Assembly: GCA_035550375.1 (NCBI GenBank)
Contig: DASZPH010000045.1
Coordinates: 1-64,000 of the forward strand
DNA: 64,000 bases
Origin: DASSFG01 sp035550375
GTDB lineage: Bacteria > Planctomycetota > Planctomycetia > Pirellulales > JAICIG01
Reading direction: 5' to 3'
Both the position numbers and the translations under genes were made by a program. Each line of letters begins with the position of its first letter. Position 1 is the first letter of the stretch. This document shows, in pieces, positions 1 to 14,937 of this stretch. Below the pieces are notes generated by a model. The model was not told the origin of the DNA. It was given only the letters and a program-made list of their open reading frames with translations, and did no database searches.

Positions 1-389
1 CGAATCGGCTCAATCTTCTCGCGACGGCCACGTGCCTGCTGCTGCGGGCGCGGTTGCTCGACAGCCGGCTCGTCGCGTTGGATCCCTCTCTCTTTGCCGG
101 CGGGAGGCACCTTGGCAGCGGCCGCAGCCTTGCCGATTCGCACCGGGCTGGCTGCCTTGGCTTCGTCAGCCTCCGGCGATTTCGGGCCCTTCTTGCTCAG
201 TTTCAAATCGTCTTTGACCGCAAAAGCACGAAAGCTTTCGGCACTGAAGGCATTGAGGAATGCTGACTGCTCCTCAATTCCGGGTTTGCTTTCGAGCGAG
301 GCTTTGTCTTTGGCCCACTCGTTCAGACCAAAACCGACGAGGGCCAGAGAGACCAGGAACGTCCACGTGAACCGGCTACCGAGAGGCAT
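1..389 (-). CDS. N-terminal part of an anchored hypothetical protein (truncated by window edge)
   Basis: A reading frame on the minus strand opens with ATG at 389 and stays open to the window edge, so about 129 codons of the N-terminus are visible. A GGAG sequence lies 6-10 bases upstream of the ATG. Residues 6-21 (FTWTFLVSLALVGFGL) form one hydrophobic helix, either an uncleaved signal anchor or a signal peptide. After it the chain becomes charged and low in complexity, rich in Lys, Ala, Glu, Pro and Gln, like a periplasmic linker in front of a domain that lies outside the window. No family is recognised and no function is proposed. The absence of stops over 389 bases, the start signal and the membrane helix support a real gene. 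Confidence 0.7.
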   Translation of the reverse strand, partial: MPLGSRFTWTFLVSLALVGFGLNEWAKDKASLESKPGIEEQSAFLNAFSAESFRAFAVKDDLKLSKKGPKSPEADEAKAASPVRIGKAAAAAKVPPAGKERGIQRDEPAVEQPRPQQQARGRREKIEPI

Positions 390-631
390 GTGCGAGCTCC
401 AATAGAAATGATCGCGCGGCACGGCGCCTCCCGGCGACGCCTGTTCTCCGTCCGAAATATGCTGGCGAAGGCCAACCGATAGCTTTAGTTTATTGCATCA
501 ATCAGAATTAGGCCAACAAGCGGCAAGTCCTGGAACGGTCGAATGACGGAAAAGTCAGGGTCACCGAATGCCATCGAGGTCGCGGGGGCAAGGTTAACCC
601 GTTGCTAACACGGACATAACGGAGAAGCTAC

Positions 632-1102
632 ATGCAACCGCGACCTGGCGTTCGCAAACGGTCGGAAGTCGAGTTTGCTAGGCTTCCCCTCTATGACATC
701 GCATTGGGGCCGGATCCCGAGATGGGCGAGGTTCGAGGTCATGCCTGCGCGATCATCGCCATCGGCGACATAGCGACCGGCTGGCTGGCGTTGGGGGGCG
801 TCGCCAGAGGGTTCTTCGCGGTGGGGGGCGTCGCGATGGGCATCGTCGCGTTGGGAGGCTGCGCGGCGGGGCTCGTGGGGTTGGGCGGGCTCGCGGTCGC
901 TGGACTGGCCGTTGGTGGACTTGCCGTCGGCGGCATTGCCCTGGGCGGCGGAGCGATCGGTCTTGTTGCCCTTGGGGGCGGCGCTCTGGGTTACTACGCT
1001 TGTGGCGGAGCCGCGCTGGGCAACTATACCGTGAGCCCGCTGGGCAGTAGTCCGGAGGCGGTCGAGTTCTTCCGGCCGTGGGTTCCCTGGATCAGACGGT
1101 AG
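632..1102 (+). CDS. Gly/Ala-rich pentapeptide-like repeat protein
   Basis: The 156-residue product has a short polar head (residues 1-35), a core of about 90 residues built from a strict five-residue period, and a short polar tail. The core reads G-x-hydrophobic-A-hydrophobic, for example GWLAL GGVAR GFFAV GGVAM, and pairs of pentads make a ten-residue period with GG at the start of alternate units. About 17 pentads are visible, with almost no charged residues inside the core. The regular small-x-hydrophobic spacing resembles pentapeptide-repeat beta-helices, but the usual Asp/Asn position is replaced by Gly, so a hydrophobic solenoid or a membrane-embedded glycine zipper are both possible. 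GGAG stands 8-11 bases before the ATG. No family or function is recognised; the gene stands alone between differently organised neighbours. Confidence 0.75.
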   Translation: MQPRPGVRKRSEVEFARLPLYDIALGPDPEMGEVRGHACAIIAIGDIATGWLALGGVARGFFAVGGVAMGIVALGGCAAGLVGLGGLAVAGLAVGGLAVGGIALGGGAIGLVALGGGALGYYACGGAALGNYTVSPLGSSPEAVEFFRPWVPWIRR

Positions 1103-1320
1103 ATGGTTTCGCGAATGGTCCGGACCTCAGCGAGCCTGGTTCACGCACCTTGCGGCCAGTCGCATCAGGGAACGTCGGGTTGTCCCTGAGGCCATCGGAA
1201 TGCTGAGCCCGCCCGGCCGGTTGCTTCCGCCGGGCAGGCCATGGGTTACAATAGCCGTATCCTTGATCCGTCGGAGAAAGGTCCGTTTCTCCGACCTCCC
1301 GTGCCCGCCTTAGGACCGCA

Positions 1321-4300
1321 ATGAATCTTGCTTTCCACTCGCGCCGCTGGACCGCGGCTCTCGTAGCGCTGGTCGTCTTTCAGGCGTCGCCTTTGCTGGC
1401 GGCTGAATCCACCAACTCAAACGACGCGGCCGGGCTCGAACTGTTCGAGAAAAGAATCCGCCCGGTGCTGGTGCAGGAATGCTATCAGTGCCATTCGTCT
1501 CAGGCCGTCGCTCAAAAGAAACTCAAGGGCGGTTTATTGCTCGACACGCGGGAGGGCGCGCGGAAGGGGGGCGAGAGTGGCCCCGCCGTCGTGCCGGGCA
1601 AGCCAGACGAAAGCCTGCTCGTGCGGGCCTTGAGGCACGAAGATTTTGAGATGCCGCCGAAGGGGAAGCTGCCCGACGGCGTGATTGCCGATTTCGTAAA
1701 GTGGGTCGAGCTGGGTGCACCCGATCCGCGTAGCGGTCCGGGCGCCGCGGCGGCTCGGCAGATCGACATCGCCGCGGGCCGGCAATTTTGGTCGTTTCAG
1801 CGGCTCGGCGCGTTGACGCCCCCCGACGTGGCGGATCGCGCCTGGGTACGCACGCCCGTCGATCAGTTTGTCCGCGCCAAGCAGGAATCGCTGGGGCTGA
1901 CGCCGAACGGTCTGGCCACGGCACGAACGCTTGTCCGCCGGGCCTGGTTCGATCTGACCGGGTTGCCCCCCGCGCCGGAAGAAATGGAGCGTTGGGTCGC
2001 GCGTCTGACGGGCGGCACGGGAGAACGGGTTACCGATCTGGCCGCCTATTCGGAACTCATCGATCACCTGCTCGCGAGCGAGCACTACGGGGAACGATGG
2101 GCCCGGCACTGGATGGACGTGGCCCGCTTCGCCGAATCGCACGGATACGAGCAGGATTACGACCGACCGACGGCCTACCACTACCGCGACTTCCTGATCC
2201 GGGCGTTCAACGCCGACATGCCTTTCGACCAGTTCGTCCGCTGGCAACTGGCTGGCGACGAACTGGCACCCGACGAGCCGCTGGCCTGGATGGCCACTGG
2301 CTTCCTGGGGGCCGGCGCTTTTCCCACGCAACTGACGGAGGCCGAGTTTGAGTCGGCCCGTTACGACGAACTCGACGACATGGTGGCCACCACCGGCGTG
2401 GCCTTCCTCGGGCTCTCGGTCGGCTGCGCGCGGTGCCACGACCACAAATTCGACCCGATTCGCAGCGACGACTACTATCGGCTGGCGTCGTCGTTCACGA
2501 CGGCCATCCGCAGCGAGGTCGAGCTCGACCTCGAGCCGCCGGAAAACGCCCGGCGGAGAGCCGAGTTCACCGGCAAGCTCTCCGAGCTGACCGACCAACT
2601 GGCCCGGTACGAGCGAGACGTCGTGCCCGACCGATTCCGGCAATGGCTGGCGGCCTACGATCCGAGGGCAACGAGCCTCTCGGTGTGGGAAGTGCTCGAG
2701 GGCGAAGTCGCGTCGTCTGGCGGAACCCAGTTTGACCGAAAGCCCGATGGCTCCTATCTGGCCAAGGGCGTGGCCCCGGCACAAGAGGTGGTCACGTTCA
2801 GCGCAACGACCAGTCGGACGGGCATCGCGGCCTTCCGCCTGGAGGCGCTCGCTGATGACTCTCTGCCCCAACGTGGGCCAGGCCGGGCGCCCAACGGTAA
2901 CTTCGCCTTGGGCGATCTTCAGATCACGGTCCGGCCGCTCGACGGAAACGGCCAACCGGCGGCAATCAAGCTTGTGGCCGCCAGGGCCACACATCAGCAG
3001 AATGACGGCTCGCTCTCGGTGGCCGCCTCGATCGACGCCGATCCCGTGAGCGGCTGGGCGGTCGATGGGCAAATCGGCCGCGACCAGGCGGCGGTGTTCG
3101 TGGCCCAGGAACCAGTCGGTTTTGACGCGGGCTCACGACTTGTCTTCAAGCTCGCGTTCAACCACCCGAACCCCAAGCATTCCCTCGGCCGCTTCCGGCT
3201 CTCGGTCACCCGCCAGGCCGACGCCCCGCCGACGGTCGGTAATTCAGGGCCCGACGCCAAGGTGGTCGATGCCCTGGCCCGGCTCAAGCAGTCGGGCGTC
3301 GCCGAAGGCGCCGATCTGCCGACGGCCTTGAACTGGTTCAAAACAACCCTCGACGATTGGCGCCAGCTCGACCAGCGTGTCTCGGAGCTGAAGAAGGCCG
3401 GGCCGGGGTTGCGACTCACCAAGGCGCTGGTGGCCAGCGAGGGGTTGCCGCATCTGCCGCACCACGCGGACGACCGTGGTTTTCCCCATTTCTATCCCCA
3501 GACCTACTTTCTGCGGCGCGGCGACGTAAACCAAAAAGGGGACGTCGCGACGCAGGGATTTTTGCCCGTCTTGCTGCGCGAGGGAGCAGACGAATCGCGG
3601 TGGCCGGCGAGCCCGCCGTCGACTTCGGCCGCAGATTCCGGCCTGGCCCCCTCGTCGCCCAGCTTCCGCCGCAGCCGGCTGGCTTATTGGATGACCGACG
3701 TCGAACACGGGGCCGGGCATCTGGCGGCACGAGTCATCGTCAACCGAATCTGGCAGCACCATTTCGGCCGCGGCCTGGTCGCCACGCCCAACGATTTCGG
3801 TGCATCCGGCGAGCGGCCGTCGCACGCCGAGTTGCTCGACTGGCTGGCCGCTGACCTGGTCGCCAACGGTTGGCAGCTCAAACGTCTCCACAAGCTTGTC
3901 ATGACGAGCAGCGTCTACATGCAGTCGTCCGACTTCGACGAGGCACGGGCGAAGATCGACCGCGAGAATGTCTACCTGTGGCGTCACACCCCGCGCCGCC
4001 TGGAGGCGGAGGCGATTCGCGATTCGATGCTGGCCGTGAGCGGCCTGCTCGATCCGACGATGTTTGGCCCCGGAACACTCGACCCGAACATGCGTCGCCG
4101 AAGCGTCTATTTCTTCATCAAGCGGAGCCAGCTCATCCCGATGATGATGCTTTTCGACTGGCCGGAGCACCTGGTGAGCATCGGCGCGCGGGCCAGCACC
4201 ACGATCGCCCCCCAGGCCCTGATGTTCATGAACAGCCCTCAAGGCCGACAATACGCCGAGGCGTTTGCCGCGCGGCTGAATTCGGCCGAACCAGAACCGA

Positions 4301-4506
4301 CCAATTCGGAATCCTTCGTCGCAGCGGCCTACGCACTTGCCTTCGGTCGGCAGCCGACGGCAAAAGAGCTTCAGTTGGCCAAGGGATTTCTCGAAAAGCA
4401 AGCGGCGGCGCATGCCGCGACGGGGCGCGGCGATGGGCCGCAGATTGCCCGAGCCGACTTTTGCCAAGCACTTATGAGCATGAACGAGTTTGTCTACGTG
4501 GAGTAG
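1321..4506 (+). CDS. PSD1 planctomycete cytochrome C with DUF1549 and DUF1553 domains
   Basis: This is a 1061-residue secreted protein of the planctomycete-specific cytochrome family. A signal peptide covers about residues 1-28 (LVALVVFQASPLLAA). The N-terminal cytochrome-like domain carries the heme-binding motif CYQCH at 54-58 and continues to about residue 140 (PSCyt1). DUF1549 spans about 175-390 and includes the second motif CARCHDHKFDP. A beta-rich middle region follows, and DUF1553 covers about 785-1045. It probably works outside the cytoplasmic membrane; the family is associated by context with polysaccharide degradation and electron transfer, but its reaction is not established. The stop is six bases before the next start, so it forms an operon with the DUF1501 gene, the standard pairing in this phylum. 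Length is typical of the family. Confidence 0.95.
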   Translation: MNLAFHSRRWTAALVALVVFQASPLLAAESTNSNDAAGLELFEKRIRPVLVQECYQCHSSQAVAQKKLKGGLLLDTREGARKGGESGPAVVPGKPDESLLVRALRHEDFEMPPKGKLPDGVIADFVKWVELGAPDPRSGPGAAAARQIDIAAGRQFWSFQRLGALTPPDVADRAWVRTPVDQFVRAKQESLGLTPNGLATARTLVRRAWFDLTGLPPAPEEMERWVARLTGGTGERVTDLAAYSELIDHLLASEHYGERWARHWMDVARFAESHGYEQDYDRPTAYHYRDFLIRAFNADMPFDQFVRWQLAGDELAPDEPLAWMATGFLGAGAFPTQLTEAEFESARYDELDDMVATTGVAFLGLSVGCARCHDHKFDPIRSDDYYRLASSFTTAIRSEVELDLEPPENARRRAEFTGKLSELTDQLARYERDVVPDRFRQWLAAYDPRATSLSVWEVLEGEVASSGGTQFDRKPDGSYLAKGVAPAQEVVTFSATTSRTGIAAFRLEALADDSLPQRGPGRAPNGNFALGDLQITVRPLDGNGQPAAIKLVAARATHQQNDGSLSVAASIDADPVSGWAVDGQIGRDQAAVFVAQEPVGFDAGSRLVFKLAFNHPNPKHSLGRFRLSVTRQADAPPTVGNSGPDAKVVDALARLKQSGVAEGADLPTALNWFKTTLDDWRQLDQRVSELKKAGPGLRLTKALVASEGLPHLPHHADDRGFPHFYPQTYFLRRGDVNQKGDVATQGFLPVLLREGADESRWPASPPSTSAADSGLAPSSPSFRRSRLAYWMTDVEHGAGHLAARVIVNRIWQHHFGRGLVATPNDFGASGERPSHAELLDWLAADLVANGWQLKRLHKLVMTSSVYMQSSDFDEARAKIDRENVYLWRHTPRRLEAEAIRDSMLAVSGLLDPTMFGPGTLDPNMRRRSVYFFIKRSQLIPMMMLFDWPEHLVSIGARASTTIAPQALMFMNSPQGRQYAEAFAARLNSAEPEPTNSESFVAAAYALAFGRQPTAKELQLAKGFLEKQAAAHAATGRGDGPQIARADFCQALMSMNEFVYVE

Positions 4507-4512
4507 CGAAGA

Positions 4513-5976
4513 ATGAATGCCACTCTTTCTCGGCGCCAACTTCTATCGCGAACCGGTTGCGGCTTCGGCTTGATCGGCCTGGCGGGTTTGCTGGCCGACG
4601 AGGGGTTGCTCTCGGCGGCCACCTCGAGCGACCTCGGTTCGCGCTTGCTCAATCCGCTTGCCCCGCAGCCGGCCCATTTCCAGGCCAAGGCGACCCGCGT
4701 GATCTGGCTCTTCATCAACGGCGGCCCCAGCCACGTCGACACCTGGGACTACAAGCCCGCGCTGGGCAAATGGGACGGAAAATCGATCCGCGAATTCGAC
4801 CCGGACTTCAAGAACACGACCGGCTTTTTCAAAGACGCGGTGGGCAACCTGATGAAGTCGCCCTTCGACTTCACGCCCCGCGGCGAATGCGGCAAGCCGG
4901 TGTCGTCGATCTTTCCCAACCTCGGCCGCCACGTCGACAAGATGGCCTTCATCCATTCGGGCTACACGGAATCGAACAACCATTCGCCAGCCCTGTTTGC
5001 GATGAACACGGGCGTGCCGCGGATGGGGCTCCCCTGCGTCGGAAGCTGGGTCACCTACGGTCTCGGGAGCGAGAGCCGCGACCTGCCCGGCTTCGTTGTG
5101 ATGAGCGACCCCAAGGGGCGCGGGCTGCCCAAGGGGCACGCCGCCAACTGGAGCGCCGGCTTTCTGCCGGGCGTCTATCAGGGGACGCACCTCCGCCCCA
5201 CCGGCGATCCGATCGACAATCTCCATCGGCCTGAGACCCTTACCGACGCCGCGCAGCGCAATCAGCTCGACCTCGTCAAGCAACTCAACGAGATCCACCA
5301 CGAGCATCTGGCGGCCGAGTCGGAGTTGACCGCCCGAATCGAGAGCTTTGAGCTGGCGTATCGCATGCAAGCGGCGGCGCCAGAAACGCTCGATCTGACC
5401 TCCGAGCCGGCGCACATCCACGAGCTGTACGGCGTCGGCGACCCGCAGTGCGACCATTTTGCCCGGCAGTGCTTGATGGCCCGCCGGCTGGTCGAGCGGG
5501 GCGTGCGGTTCGTGCAAATCTATTCGGGCGGCATGGAGAACCAGCGTTCCTGGGACGGGCACATCGACATCAAGGGGAACCACGAGCAATTCGCGGGCGA
5601 GACCGAGAAGCCGATCGCCGGCCTGCTCAGCGATCTGGCCCAGCGCGGCCTGCTGGACGAGACGCTGGTGATCTGGTGCGGCGAGTTCGGCCGGCTGCCG
5701 ATCGCCCAGATCTCGGAAAAACCGGGGCGCGACCACAATCCGCACTGCTTCACGACCTGGCTGGCCGGAGGGGGCGTGAAGGGGGGCGTGAGCTACGGCG
5801 AGTCGGACGAGATCGGCTACAAGGCGGCCGTGAACCGCGTCCATCTCAACGATCTCCACGCCACGATTCTGCACTTGCTCGGCATCGACCACACGCGGCT
5901 GACCTACAAATACAACGGCCGCAACTTCCGCCTGACCGACGTCGGCGGCGAAGTCATCCGAGAGCTTCTGGCGTAG
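4513..5976 (+). CDS. DUF1501 domain protein with Tat signal
   Basis: This 487-residue protein belongs to the DUF1501 family, which has a sulfatase/alkaline-phosphatase-like fold. The N-terminus has a twin-arginine motif (SRRQLLSR) followed by a hydrophobic stretch (GFGLIGLAGLL), indicating Tat export. Family landmarks include FINGGPSHVDTWDYKP near residue 75 and the late GEFGRLP motif near 400. The gene starts six bases after the stop of the DUF1549/DUF1553 cytochrome gene; the two families nearly always occur as such a pair in planctomycetes, so the products probably act together in the periplasm. The substrate is not known for the family. The ATG directly precedes the Tat motif, so the start is secure. 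Confidence 0.93.
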   Translation: MNATLSRRQLLSRTGCGFGLIGLAGLLADEGLLSAATSSDLGSRLLNPLAPQPAHFQAKATRVIWLFINGGPSHVDTWDYKPALGKWDGKSIREFDPDFKNTTGFFKDAVGNLMKSPFDFTPRGECGKPVSSIFPNLGRHVDKMAFIHSGYTESNNHSPALFAMNTGVPRMGLPCVGSWVTYGLGSESRDLPGFVVMSDPKGRGLPKGHAANWSAGFLPGVYQGTHLRPTGDPIDNLHRPETLTDAAQRNQLDLVKQLNEIHHEHLAAESELTARIESFELAYRMQAAAPETLDLTSEPAHIHELYGVGDPQCDHFARQCLMARRLVERGVRFVQIYSGGMENQRSWDGHIDIKGNHEQFAGETEKPIAGLLSDLAQRGLLDETLVIWCGEFGRLPIAQISEKPGRDHNPHCFTTWLAGGGVKGGVSYGESDEIGYKAAVNRVHLNDLHATILHLLGIDHTRLTYKYNGRNFRLTDVGGEVIRELLA

Positions 5977-6058
5977 AGGCGGGACGCGCGACCAGGCACT
6001 GCCCGGCTGTGTGCGTTTGCCAGGTTCAGCTTTGTCGTTTCGCGATCCCGCGAAAAGC

Positions 6059-6084
6059 CGTCCTTTCGCAGAGCGAAAGGCGAC
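6059..6084. repeat. Dispersed hairpin, CCTTTCGC family, copy 1
   Basis: A near-perfect inverted repeat sits in the gap between two genes: CCTTTCGC, the loop AGA, then GCGAAAGG, with extra partial pairing in the flanks. A second related copy lies at 30584-30612, also intergenic. It has no T run, so it is more likely a REP-like dispersed palindrome than a classical terminator. Confidence 0.6.
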
Positions 6085-6182
6085 CTTGGCACTTTGCCCG
6101 CCGTCCACCAATCCCGTTTGCAGCCCAACCGAGCGCACTCTACGATGGTGGTTCTCCAGTCGCAACGCCCCCGAGAAACCGA

Positions 6183-12140
<5,958 letters not shown>

Positions 12141-12391
12141 TGACGGACATATTCCGTGAGCCGTCGCCTCGCGGCTGACGTCATGGCGCGGTTTAGAGAA
12201 TGGTCAGCTAACGCTCGGCGACGTTGATCCCGTGGTGCGGGTTGCCGATTGCGCCCTTTGGCGGTGTCGCCCACGATGGCAATGCCGAGCAGCGTTCTGT
12301 CGCCTGTTTGACGGGATGGTTCCATGGTGGCCCGTGGTCAGGCCCGATCGCCACCCGCCGGATTCCGCTCGCGCAACACGTCCCTCCTTAT

Positions 12392-12456
12392 AATGAGCAA
12401 GCTCATTTTATGCCTTGACGGGCAGGCTCGCCGCCGCAATAATATGAGTGTGCTCA
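12392..12456 (+). promoter_or_regulatory. Promoter with two TetR-type operator palindromes
   Basis: Two related palindromes precede the TetR gene. The first, AATGAGCAAGCTCATT at 12392-12407, has perfect 7-base arms around AA. The second, TGAGTGTGCTCA at 12445-12456, matches the core pattern TGAGNNNGCTCA. Between them is a plausible promoter with TTGACG at 12415-12420 and AATAAT at 12438-12443 (17-base gap), or TAATAT at 12440-12445 (19-base gap). The cores are about 51 bases apart, close to five helical turns. The arrangement suggests autorepression, with one site upstream of the -35 box and the other over the -10 and start region. Confidence 0.65.
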
Positions 12457-12478
12457 CAATAAAGCGAGGGTTGCTTTC

Positions 12479-13108
12479 ATGCGGATCACCGCCGACGAAA
12501 AACGGGCCACCCGGCGGCGGATCGTCGAAGCGGCCGTCGACCTGTTCCGCTCGCAGGGGTTTGAGACGACCACCACCCGCGACATCGCCCGCGCCGCCGG
12601 CATCGCCGTCGGCACCCTGTTCAACTACTTCGAGACCAAGGAGGCGCTCGTCGCCAGCCTGGCTGCTGAGGCCCTGTCGCGCGCCCACGCCGCCTGGAAA
12701 CGGGAGCGCGAGCGGACGAGCCTCAACCAACGCCCCGGCCTCGACGAGGATCTCTTCTCGCTCGTCGCCGCCGAGCTGAGGCAACTGAGGCCTTTGCGCA
12801 AATTCCTTTCCCCCTTTATCGAGACGATCCTCTCACCCCTGGTGGCCGCACGCAAAAGCGCCGCCGACGAACTGCGGGTAGCCCACCTGGAACGCGTAAC
12901 GGAGCTCGTCGGCCGGCATGGCGTGGCCGACGTGACTCCCGTCGCTCTGCAGATGTACTGGGCGCTTTACACCGGCGCGCTGGCCTTCTGGGCCGTCGAC
13001 AGATCGCCCCGGCAGGAAGATACCCTCGCTCTCCTCGACGAATCTCTTCAGATGTTCTCCGCCTGGCTGCAGGGCCAGACGGACGGCTCGAAAACAGAAA
13101 GGAGCTGA
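12479..13108 (+). CDS. TetR/AcrR family transcriptional repressor
   Basis: The 209-residue protein has a typical TetR N-terminal DNA-binding domain: RRRIVEAAVDLFRSQGFETT, then TTRDIARAAGIAVGTLFNYF as the recognition helix-turn-helix (about residues 10-58). The C-terminal part is helical and variable, as expected of a ligand-binding region. Length is normal for the family. Two matching palindromes with a promoter lie just upstream, which strongly suggests it controls its own transcription. The next gene, a UbiB/AarF-like kinase, starts two bases after its stop, so both are on one mRNA and the repressor probably controls the kinase. The ligand cannot be inferred; lipids or quinones would be reasonable given the partner, but that is speculation. 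Confidence 0.93.
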   Translation: MRITADEKRATRRRIVEAAVDLFRSQGFETTTTRDIARAAGIAVGTLFNYFETKEALVASLAAEALSRAHAAWKRERERTSLNQRPGLDEDLFSLVAAELRQLRPLRKFLSPFIETILSPLVAARKSAADELRVAHLERVTELVGRHGVADVTPVALQMYWALYTGALAFWAVDRSPRQEDTLALLDESLQMFSAWLQGQTDGSKTERS

Positions 13109-13110
13109 CC

Positions 13111-14529
13111 ATGCCCGCCAACATTGCCGAATTGATCGCCGCGCTACCCGCGGAAGCCGACGAGCAAGCGACCGTCCCCGACGAGTTGCCGACGTTGTGT
13201 GTCTCGCCGATCCCCGTTGGCCGCTTCCGGCGACTGTCGGCGCTGGGCACGCTGCAGGCCAAGATCGCGGCCGCCTATCTCTTTCGATGGCTGCGAGGCT
13301 GGTTCCAGAGCGCCGACGAGAGCAAGCGCACGCTGGCCGACGCGCACTGGCGAAACGCGCTGCGCATGCTCGACTCGATGGGCTACCTGCGCGGCGCCGT
13401 GATGAAGATCGGTCAGACGCTGGCCAACTTCCCCGACATCGCGCCCCGCGAGTTCGTCGAAACGCTGGAGAAGCTGCACTTCGACGCGCCGGCCATGCAC
13501 TGGTCGCTGCTGCGGGAGACCGTCTTCGCGGAGCTGGGAGACGAGCCCCGAAACCTTTTTGCGGCGTTCAACGAGCGGGCTTTCGCCGCGGCCTCGCTGG
13601 GGCAGGTCCACGGCGCCCAACTCAGGACCGGCGAAGAGGTCGCCGTGAAAATCCAGTATCCGGGCATCGCCCGCGCCATCGATGCCGACTTCCGCAACCT
13701 GTTTCTGTTCATGCTCCCGGCGAGACTCTCGGCCGACTGGGAGAACACCAAGGACCAGTTCGACGATCTGCAGCGGCGCCTGACGCAGGAAACCGACTAC
13801 GAACTGGAGGCCACCAACCTCCGCAAGGCGCGGGCCCTCTTTCGCGAGGAAGACGGCATTGTCGTGCCTCAGGTCTACCCGCAGTACTCCACTTCGCGCG
13901 TGCTGACGATGGAGCGCCTGGAAGGGCATCACCTGCGCGATTTCATGGCCCGCAAGCCGTCGCCGGAGGAGCGAAACGAAGTGGCCTTGAAGATCCTGCG
14001 CGCCTGGTACCGGTTGATGTACGCCGGCCGCATGCTGTACGTCGACTTCCACCCTGGCAATTTTTTGGTGCTGCCCGACGGCCGCCTCGGCGTGCTCGAC
14101 TTCGGCTTCATGATCGCGCTGGAGGGAGCGGAGTGGGAGCTGTTCCGCAAAATCGACCGGCCCCTTACGACGGGCCGCCAGGAGGACCGGATCGCGGTGG
14201 TCAAGGAGTGGTGCGATATTCGGGACGACGAAACCGACCGCCTGCGGCTGATGGACGATTTCACCGCCTGGGAGTGGATGGCCCGATATCGCGGAGGCGA
14301 GTTCGACTTTGGCGACGAAGCCGAATTTCGGCTGGGCATTAACCTCTTCGCGGAGCTGATTCGCAGGCGCTACAGCCGCGCCCGGCCGAACACGCCGGCC
14401 ATCGCCCGCAGCCAATTCGGCATGCGTTCAATCATGTATCTGCTGAAGGCGAAGGTAGACGTCTGGTCGTTGGCCGAAGAGGAGGTCAAGGCGACCGGCT
14501 GGGACCGCAGCGATTATGCCGTCAAGTAG
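13111..14529 (+). CDS. ABC1/AarF/UbiB-family atypical kinase
   Basis: The 472-residue product carries the hallmarks of the ABC1/ADCK/UbiB family: the KxGQ motif in MKIGQTLA (99-102), the Ala-rich nucleotide loop AAASLGQVH (about 159-167), VAVKIQYP with the beta-3 lysine at 180, the catalytic-loop equivalent FHPGN (313-317) and DFG (330-332). Family members support ubiquinone or other prenyl-lipid metabolism, probably as ATPases bound at the membrane. No obvious C-terminal transmembrane pair is seen, unlike E. coli UbiB. The gene follows the TetR gene by two bases and shares its promoter, so lipid-responsive control is plausible. A GGAG Shine-Dalgarno sequence lies inside the end of tetR. Confidence 0.92.
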   Translation: MPANIAELIAALPAEADEQATVPDELPTLCVSPIPVGRFRRLSALGTLQAKIAAAYLFRWLRGWFQSADESKRTLADAHWRNALRMLDSMGYLRGAVMKIGQTLANFPDIAPREFVETLEKLHFDAPAMHWSLLRETVFAELGDEPRNLFAAFNERAFAAASLGQVHGAQLRTGEEVAVKIQYPGIARAIDADFRNLFLFMLPARLSADWENTKDQFDDLQRRLTQETDYELEATNLRKARALFREEDGIVVPQVYPQYSTSRVLTMERLEGHHLRDFMARKPSPEERNEVALKILRAWYRLMYAGRMLYVDFHPGNFLVLPDGRLGVLDFGFMIALEGAEWELFRKIDRPLTTGRQEDRIAVVKEWCDIRDDETDRLRLMDDFTAWEWMARYRGGEFDFGDEAEFRLGINLFAELIRRRYSRARPNTPAIARSQFGMRSIMYLLKAKVDVWSLAEEEVKATGWDRSDYAVK

Positions 14530-14937
14530 CGGACGTACTGCGTGTGCCGTCGCCGCGCCAAGAACGAGGTCCGAGCGGAGCGCTAACGACTTGTCTGAGG
14601 TGGTCAAAGCACCGTGCTGGTTCAGACGGAACGTAACCGTCTTGTTGGGCTTCGCGGACGGGTCGTGTAGGGCGTAGTCCAGGACCGCCAAGCTGAGCTT
14701 CGTTAGTTCTCCGCTGCCGCCAGGAAGCACCCGGACCCTGGCGTCGCAGTGGCGGCCCACTCCGCACGCACCTTTCCTGGGCGCGCATTTCGCGCAACCG
14801 ATGCCCAGCCACTGCGGCGCGTCCAGGCAGTCGACCGTGACGATGACGCCGTGATCGCGCTGGTCGACGCGAACGTCGGGATCGCCCGTGTAAAACTTGC
14901 TGAAAAGCCGCGCGCAATTGGGGCAATCGCCTTGCAT
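14428..14937 (-). CDS. Possible Cys-rich (zinc-ribbon-like) hypothetical protein, antisense tail overlap
   Basis: A 169-codon minus-strand frame reads like protein over most of its length. It has CPNC at residues 5-8 and a second cysteine cluster with Cys at 48, 51, 58 and 64, a possible metal-binding pair, followed by segments such as KLSLAVLDYALHD. The frame stays open upstream of this ATG, so the true start may lie further out. Its last 102 bases run antisense through the end of the UbiB-like gene, which is unusual; the real protein may be shorter, frameshifted or decayed. There is no recognised family. It occupies the otherwise empty gap between the UbiB-like gene and aroF, and no other frame in that gap looks better. 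Confidence 0.45.
   Translation of the reverse strand: MQGDCPNCARLFSKFYTGDPDVRVDQRDHGVIVTVDCLDAPQWLGIGCAKCAPRKGACGVGRHCDARVRVLPGGSGELTKLSLAVLDYALHDPSAKPNKTVTFRLNQHGALTTSDKSLALRSDLVLGAATAHAVRPLLDGIIAAVPAGRLDLLFGQRPDVYLRLQQIHD

Noticed and set aside
1534..3072. Long minus-strand open frame (512 codons) opposite the DUF1549/DUF1553 gene
   Set aside because: It is Arg/Gly/Val-rich, has no start signal and mirrors the codon pattern of the real plus-strand gene; a GC-rich antisense shadow.
5448..6182. Upstream extension of the giant fusion gene frame
   Set aside because: This part overlaps the DUF1501 gene in another frame and reads as Arg-rich shadow; the signal peptide begins at the ATG at 6183.
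13144..14415. Minus-strand frame of 423 codons opposite the UbiB-like gene
   Set aside because: No motif, no ribosome site, and the plus strand carries a complete kinase-family signature.
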